NCBI GenBank assembly: GCA_016180855.1
Contig: JACPAL010000015.1
Coordinates: forward strand, 1 to 64,000
Source of the DNA: Deltaproteobacteria bacterium
Lineage (GTDB): Bacteria > UBA10199 > JACPAL01
DNA length: 64,000 nucleotides
Direction of reading: 5' to 3'
The notes beneath the pieces are model-generated. The model was not told the DNA's origin, ran no database searches, and was given only the letters and a program-made list of their open reading frames with translations. Positions 60,667-64,000 of the stretch are shown here, one piece after another (position 1 is the first letter of the stretch; the number at the start of each line of letters is the position of its first letter). The translations under genes were made by a program, and so were the position numbers.

Positions 60667-62286
60667 ATGTCTCATAAAATTTCAATCCTGGACTGCACGC
60701 TCCGGGATGGCGGTTACTACAACCACTGGGATTATTCTCCGGAGCTCGTTGCCTTTTATCTTTCGGCGATGGGGAATGCACGGGTCGATGCGATTGAGAT
60801 CGGCTTTCGTCTCCTGGACAAGAAGGGGTTTAAAGGGCCGTATGCCTACAGTACGGATGAATTTCTTTCAAAACTTTCGCTCCCCAAGGCGGTTCTGATC
60901 GGTGTCATGGTCAATGCGAAGGACCTTTTAGTTTATGAGAGTGGTCCTGAGGCGGCTGTTGGCAAATTGTTTCAGCCCCAAAACCTCTCTCCGATTGGTC
61001 TTGTGCGTGTGGCCGCCCATTTTCAGGAGGTCGAACAGTGCGGCCCCCTTGTCCGGCGCCTTAGGGAAAAGGGATATCAGGTTGGCTTCAATTTGATGCA
61101 GAGCGGTGGACGGAGCCGGGAAGAGATTGAGAAGGTGGCAAGGATCATCTCGGGATGGAACGCCGTCGATATCCTTTATTTCGCCGATTCGCTTGGGAAT
61201 ATGAATCCATCCTCCATGGGAGAGATTGTTTTAGCCTTAAGATCTTTCTGGAAAGGCCCGATCGGATTTCATGCCCATGACAATATGGGACTCGCCCTCC
61301 AAAACTGTCTGGTTGCTGCTGAGTCTGGGGTTGAGTGGCTGGACGGAACGATCCTTGGAATGGGGCGTGGGGCCGGCAACGTTCGGACTGAACATCTTCT
61401 TATTGAACTTCAGCGGAAAGGCCTCGGGGATTTTTACCCGGATGCCGTTTTCCCTCTTGCCCTCGAGCATTTTGAGGAGCTTCGGCAGAAATATGGATGG
61501 GGCATGAATCTCCTCTACTATCTTTCCGCCTCCTACGGAATCCACCCGACCTACGTTCAGGAGCTCCTCGGCGGGCAGTCTTACGAACCTCATCACCTGA
61601 TTTCGGCCCTGGAGTTTCTTAAAAAAGAGGGGGGGCGATCCTATTCCCAAAGTCAGATGAAAAGGGCAGTCTTGAAACCTCAGGGGGCATCCGAGGGGAC
61701 CTGGATAGCGACCGGGTGGGCCAAGGGACGTGATTTTTTGTTGATAGCGCCCGGTCCCGGTACTACTCGGTATCGGGAGGCGATACTGCAGTTTATCGAG
61801 AGGACAAATCCGGTCGTGATCTGTCTCAATGCCAACAGCAGTTTCCCCTGGGAAAAGGTGACCGCCTACGCCGCCTGTCATCAGGCGAGGCTCTTGCTTG
61901 ATTCTGAGGCGCTTTGTTCGCTCCGAAAGCCGCTTATCGCGCCGCTTGGTGCGATCCCCGATCCGGTCCAGTCCAAATTCAGCAATGTGGAAATTTTAAA
62001 CTATGGCCTCCAGGTTGAGGAGGGGGTTTTTCGGACCTCTTCAACAGGATGCACGATTCCGTCCTCGCTGGTCGCCGCATATGTGATGGCGCTGGCGGTC
62101 TCGAGCGGGGCACGGCGGACGCTGCTTGCTGGCTTCGATGGTTTTGGGGCGAGTGATCCACGTCAAGCGGAGATGATGCATGTTTTGAACTGCTATCCCC
62201 AGATTGGTCGTGAAGTTCCTCTGCTTGCAGTAACACCAACCTCTTATCCAGTGACACAGAGTTCGGTTTATGCTCCTGACTTATAA
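60667..62286 (+). CDS. HMGL-type aldolase fused to an unrecognised C-terminal domain
   Basis: 539 aa. The N-terminal barrel (about 1-320) has the HMGL/4-hydroxy-2-oxovalerate aldolase motifs LDCTLRDGGYYNHWDYSPE, FADSLGNMNPSSMGEIVLAL and GFHAHDNMGLALQNCL with the metal His pair. The C-terminal domain (about 345-539) opens FLLIAPGPGTTRYREAI, continues with VVICLNANSS, and later has TLLAGFDGFGASDPRQAE. This recalls the nucleotide-binding GPG/GFDG elements of some sialyltransferase- or DUF115-like proteins, but I cannot assign it. The aldolase would join pyruvate or a similar donor to a sugar aldehyde. Confidence 0.85.
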   Translation: MSHKISILDCTLRDGGYYNHWDYSPELVAFYLSAMGNARVDAIEIGFRLLDKKGFKGPYAYSTDEFLSKLSLPKAVLIGVMVNAKDLLVYESGPEAAVGKLFQPQNLSPIGLVRVAAHFQEVEQCGPLVRRLREKGYQVGFNLMQSGGRSREEIEKVARIISGWNAVDILYFADSLGNMNPSSMGEIVLALRSFWKGPIGFHAHDNMGLALQNCLVAAESGVEWLDGTILGMGRGAGNVRTEHLLIELQRKGLGDFYPDAVFPLALEHFEELRQKYGWGMNLLYYLSASYGIHPTYVQELLGGQSYEPHHLISALEFLKKEGGRSYSQSQMKRAVLKPQGASEGTWIATGWAKGRDFLLIAPGPGTTRYREAILQFIERTNPVVICLNANSSFPWEKVTAYAACHQARLLLDSEALCSLRKPLIAPLGAIPDPVQSKFSNVEILNYGLQVEEGVFRTSSTGCTIPSSLVAAYVMALAVSSGARRTLLAGFDGFGASDPRQAEMMHVLNCYPQIGREVPLLAVTPTSYPVTQSSVYAPDL

Positions 62287-62360
62287 CTCACCCTGCACAG
62301 ATCTCAACGATACCTGCGATCCCTCTCTTACATTAAGAGAGGGGGCGGGGGGTGAGTTAT
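62283..62360. repeat. 78-bp hairpin element spanning stop and start codons (R7)
   Basis: The outer arms ATAACTCACCC (62283-62293) and GGGTGAGTTAT (62350-62360) form a perfect 11-bp stem. The inner stem is CCCTCTCTTA/TAAGAGAGGG (62321-62330/62334-62343). The left arm contains the aldolase TAA stop and the right arm contains the first two bases of the next ATG, so folding would hide that start. Confidence 0.85.
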
Positions 62361-63081
62361 GAAACCCGTCATCATCATCCCGGCCCGTTACGAATCTTCC
62401 CGCTTTCCCGGCAAACCGCTCGTGATGATCAAAGGGAAGACTCTTCTCCAGCATGTATGGGGTCAATCGGTAAAGGCGTTGTCTCCTCCTCAAGTTTATA
62501 TTGCGACCGACGACGAACGGATTGCGGCCCACTGCCGCGAAAAAAAGATGCAGTTTGTGATGACCCCTTCTTCCTGCGCGACAGGGACCGATCGTCTGTA
62601 TGAGGCAGCCAAACAGCTCCCCGCCGATCTCTATATTAATGTTCAGGGAGACGAACCGCTTGTTCGACCGGACGATATTCTGAAGGTCTTGCGGACCGCC
62701 GAAAAGATGCCGGATCGTGTCGTAAACGCGATGTGCCCAATTCAAACGGAGGAGGATTTTCGATCCCCCTCTGTGCCGAAGGTCGTGGCAACCCCCGAGG
62801 GAAGACTCCTTTATATGAGCCGGGCGGCGATCCCGACCGACAAGAAATTTTCCTTCCGGGCGGCGATGAAGCAGGTTTGTATCTATGCCTTTTCCAAATC
62901 TCTTCTGGAGAGATTCGGTCGGGTCAAGGGGAAGAGTCCCCTCGAGGCGATTGAGGATATCGAGATTCTGAGATTCCTGGAAACCGGTGTCGAGGTTCAG
63001 ATGGTTCAGGTTTCATCCTCATCGATCGCCGTTGATTTTCCGGGGGATATTGTACGGGTGGAAAAGGCACTTCATGCTTGA
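62359..63081 (+). CDS. KdsB-like CMP-sugar synthetase
   Basis: 240 aa. IIIPARYESSRFPGKPLVMI, IATDDERIAAHC, SCATGTDRLYEA and LYINVQGDEPLVRPDDI are the KdsB signatures, with YMSRAAIP later. KdsB activates Kdo with CTP. Here it lies between an aldolase and a HAD phosphatase rather than with Kdo or lipid A genes, so a different 3-deoxy-2-ulosonic acid made by the aldolase is the likely substrate; that is inference. kdsB is withheld as a symbol for this reason. Confidence 0.9.
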   Translation: MKPVIIIPARYESSRFPGKPLVMIKGKTLLQHVWGQSVKALSPPQVYIATDDERIAAHCREKKMQFVMTPSSCATGTDRLYEAAKQLPADLYINVQGDEPLVRPDDILKVLRTAEKMPDRVVNAMCPIQTEEDFRSPSVPKVVATPEGRLLYMSRAAIPTDKKFSFRAAMKQVCIYAFSKSLLERFGRVKGKSPLEAIEDIEILRFLETGVEVQMVQVSSSSIAVDFPGDIVRVEKALHA

Positions 63082-63083
63082 TG

Positions 63084-63134
63084 TATCCCCACCCCTTCCC
63101 TCCCCTTAGACTAAGGGGAGGGAGTGAGGGGATA
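63084..63134. repeat. 51-bp hairpin element (R8)
   Basis: TATCCCC (63084-63090) and GGGGATA (63128-63134). The inner stem TCCCTCCCCTTAG/CTAAGGGGAGGGA (63097-63109/63111-63123) is 13 bp with almost no loop. It starts 3 bases after the KdsB-like stop and ends 10 bases before the phosphatase ATG. Confidence 0.92.
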
Positions 63135-63144
63135 TGGGGCGAAG

Positions 63145-63792
63145 ATGGATCTAACTATTTATCGCTCGGCAATTTTCGACTGCGACGGGGTGATTCTCGA
63201 TTCCAACGGGATGAAGTCCCGTGCATTTCGTCAGGCGCTTGAAGGGGAGGAACCGGAGTTAATCGATCAGTTTATCCGTTACCATCAGGAAAATGGAGGA
63301 GTTTCACGCACCATCAAATTCCGCCATTTCTATCAAGTAATGAAAGAAGAAAAAGATTTTGAAAAAAAGGCGGAGGCAACGATGCGTCGTTATTCAGAAC
63401 TCGCCAAACAGGGCCTTTTGAGGTGTCCGGAGATTCCGGGAATCCGGAAGCTGCTTGACCATCTTTACGTCCAAGGAGCCTCGCTATTTGTGGTTTCAGG
63501 CGGGGATGAAGAGGAGGTGCTCTCGGTTTTTGAGGCGCGTAATCTGCTCCGTTATTTCAAAAAAATTCTCGGGAGTCCAAAGACAAAAAACGAAAACATG
63601 GCCCTTCTGGAAAAAGAGAGGTTGATCCATCGGCCCGCAGTCTATTTTGGCGATTCAGCGGCCGACCTGGAGGCGGCCGAGGCGTTTGGGCTCGATTTTG
63701 TCTTTGTTGCCTCCCGATCCGAGTGGCGGGACGGCCGCGACAAAATAGCGGCGAAACGCCTACCGGCGATTGAGGATTTTTCAAACTTGTGA
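63145..63792 (+). CDS. HAD-superfamily phosphatase
   Basis: 215 aa from ATG 63145; a GTG at 63124 inside hairpin R8 is in frame but unlikely. Motif I is SAIFDCDGVILDSNGMK, motif II LFVVSGGDEE, a Lys in KNENMALL, and motif IV FGDSAADLEAAEAFG. A beta-phosphoglucomutase/PGP-type cap lies between. It would dephosphorylate the sugar-acid phosphate before activation by the KdsB-like enzyme. The stop overlaps the next start (GTGA). Confidence 0.88.
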   Translation: MDLTIYRSAIFDCDGVILDSNGMKSRAFRQALEGEEPELIDQFIRYHQENGGVSRTIKFRHFYQVMKEEKDFEKKAEATMRRYSELAKQGLLRCPEIPGIRKLLDHLYVQGASLFVVSGGDEEEVLSVFEARNLLRYFKKILGSPKTKNENMALLEKERLIHRPAVYFGDSAADLEAAEAFGLDFVFVASRSEWRDGRDKIAAKRLPAIEDFSNL

Positions 63793-64000
63793 TTTCTGAA
63801 GAAATCATCGTTCCTTTTTTGGTTGTCGCCCTTTTTTCGATGGTCCAATCGGTCTTCGGCGTCGGGCTTCTCCTGTTCGGGACTCCGACCCTTCTGATGT
63901 TTGGCCATCCGTTTGAACAGGCGCTTTCGATTCTGCTTCCTTGTTCGCTGGTGATCAGCCTGCTGCAGGTACTCCAGGACAGGTCTTCTGTTCAGACGAC
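63789..64000 (+). CDS. TSUP (TauE/SafE-like) transporter, 3' truncated by window end
   Basis: GTG 63789 overlaps the phosphatase stop. The frame stays open to the window edge. About 70 residues are visible with a first helix (IIVPFLVVALFSMVQ), SVFGVGLLLFGTPTLLM and LSILLPCSLVISLLQVL. Glycine-rich re-entrant-like segments after helix 1 are typical of TSUP permeases, which export sulfite, sulfonates or other anions. Its inclusion in the operon with a sulfotransferase-like gene is suggestive only. Confidence 0.75.
   Translation, partial: MISEEIIVPFLVVALFSMVQSVFGVGLLLFGTPTLLMFGHPFEQALSILLPCSLVISLLQVLQDRSSVQT

Noticed and set aside
62359-63081. Calling the KdsB-like gene the housekeeping kdsB
   Set aside because: No kdsA, kdsC, kdsD, lpx or waaA gene is nearby, and it sits between an aldolase and a phosphatase in a sugar-acid operon. 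The housekeeping role cannot be excluded without the rest of the genome.
38074-63134. The hairpins read as a CRISPR array or as rho-independent terminators
   Set aside because: They are far apart, not evenly spaced by unique spacers, and lack U-runs after the stem. All lie within an operon that must be transcribed through them.

Overview
The window reads as a chromosomal segment of a Gram-negative bacterium with mid-range GC. Secreted Cys-rich proteins with MopE-like Asp/Cys motifs, lipoproteins, an AceE-type pyruvate dehydrogenase, a FadN/FadA-type beta-oxidation pair and a very large surface-glycan locus fit a deltaproteobacterial (or Bdellovibrionota-like) lineage. That placement is inference: there is no 16S gene or other firm marker. 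One tRNA-Asn(GTT) is present. No CRISPR array, rRNA or intact insertion sequence was seen.

Bases 1-26,500 are mixed. They hold a tandemly duplicated pair of lipoprotein-like genes carrying a GGDEDSEGG repeat, an RMD1-like membrane-anchored protein, a Fic protein, a secreted M11-like metallopeptidase, an amino-acid permease, a DASS dicarboxylate transporter, the tRNA and its promoter, and a thioesterase interrupted by an in-frame TGA. Next come an AAA ATPase, a GIY-YIG protein, a subtilase whose modular C-terminus has suffered two frame-breaking deletions, an SPFH protein, aceE, a BrnT/BrnA toxin-antitoxin pair, another secreted HExxH protein, and fadA-fadN separated by palindromic elements.

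Bases 26,600-64,000 are a surface-polysaccharide island. On the minus strand (27,402-36,792) lie manC/algA, an FAD oxidoreductase, a flippase-like membrane protein, a CapD/FlaA1 dehydratase, a polyprenyl-phosphate sugar transferase, a 50-aa DUF5989-type protein, an SxtJ-type protein, a NodU-type carbamoyltransferase and a CysQ-type phosphatase. On the plus strand, galU (26,608) is followed from 36,939 by a winged-helix regulator and an RfaH/UpxY-like NusG paralogue. An ops-like site (38,019) precedes a long unidirectional operon.

That operon begins with a TviB/WbpA-type dehydrogenase. It then encodes every dedicated step expected for GDP-linked CMP-legionaminic acid synthesis: PtmA, PtmE and PtmF, then LegB, LegC, LegH, LegG, LegI and LegF. 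It adds a deacetylase fused to LegG, a second NeuC-like epimerase, two tandem sugar epimerases, a radical SAM enzyme, a methyltransferase, and a HisF/HisH pair with two WbpG/PseA-type amidotransferases. The last part is a cassette of P-loop/sulfotransferase-like protein, HMGL-type aldolase fused to an unknown domain, KdsB-like CMP transferase, HAD phosphatase and TSUP exporter, which could make and activate a second 2-keto-3-deoxy sugar acid.

A family of roughly 50-bp hairpin elements with TATCCCC...GGGGATA ends sits exactly in the intercistronic slots of this operon. The copies touch stop codons on one side and supply purine-rich Shine-Dalgarno-like sequence to the next start on the other. 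One copy is read through as the C-terminus of a protein. These elements, the ops/NusG system and the composite sugar-acid pathway are the most noteworthy content.
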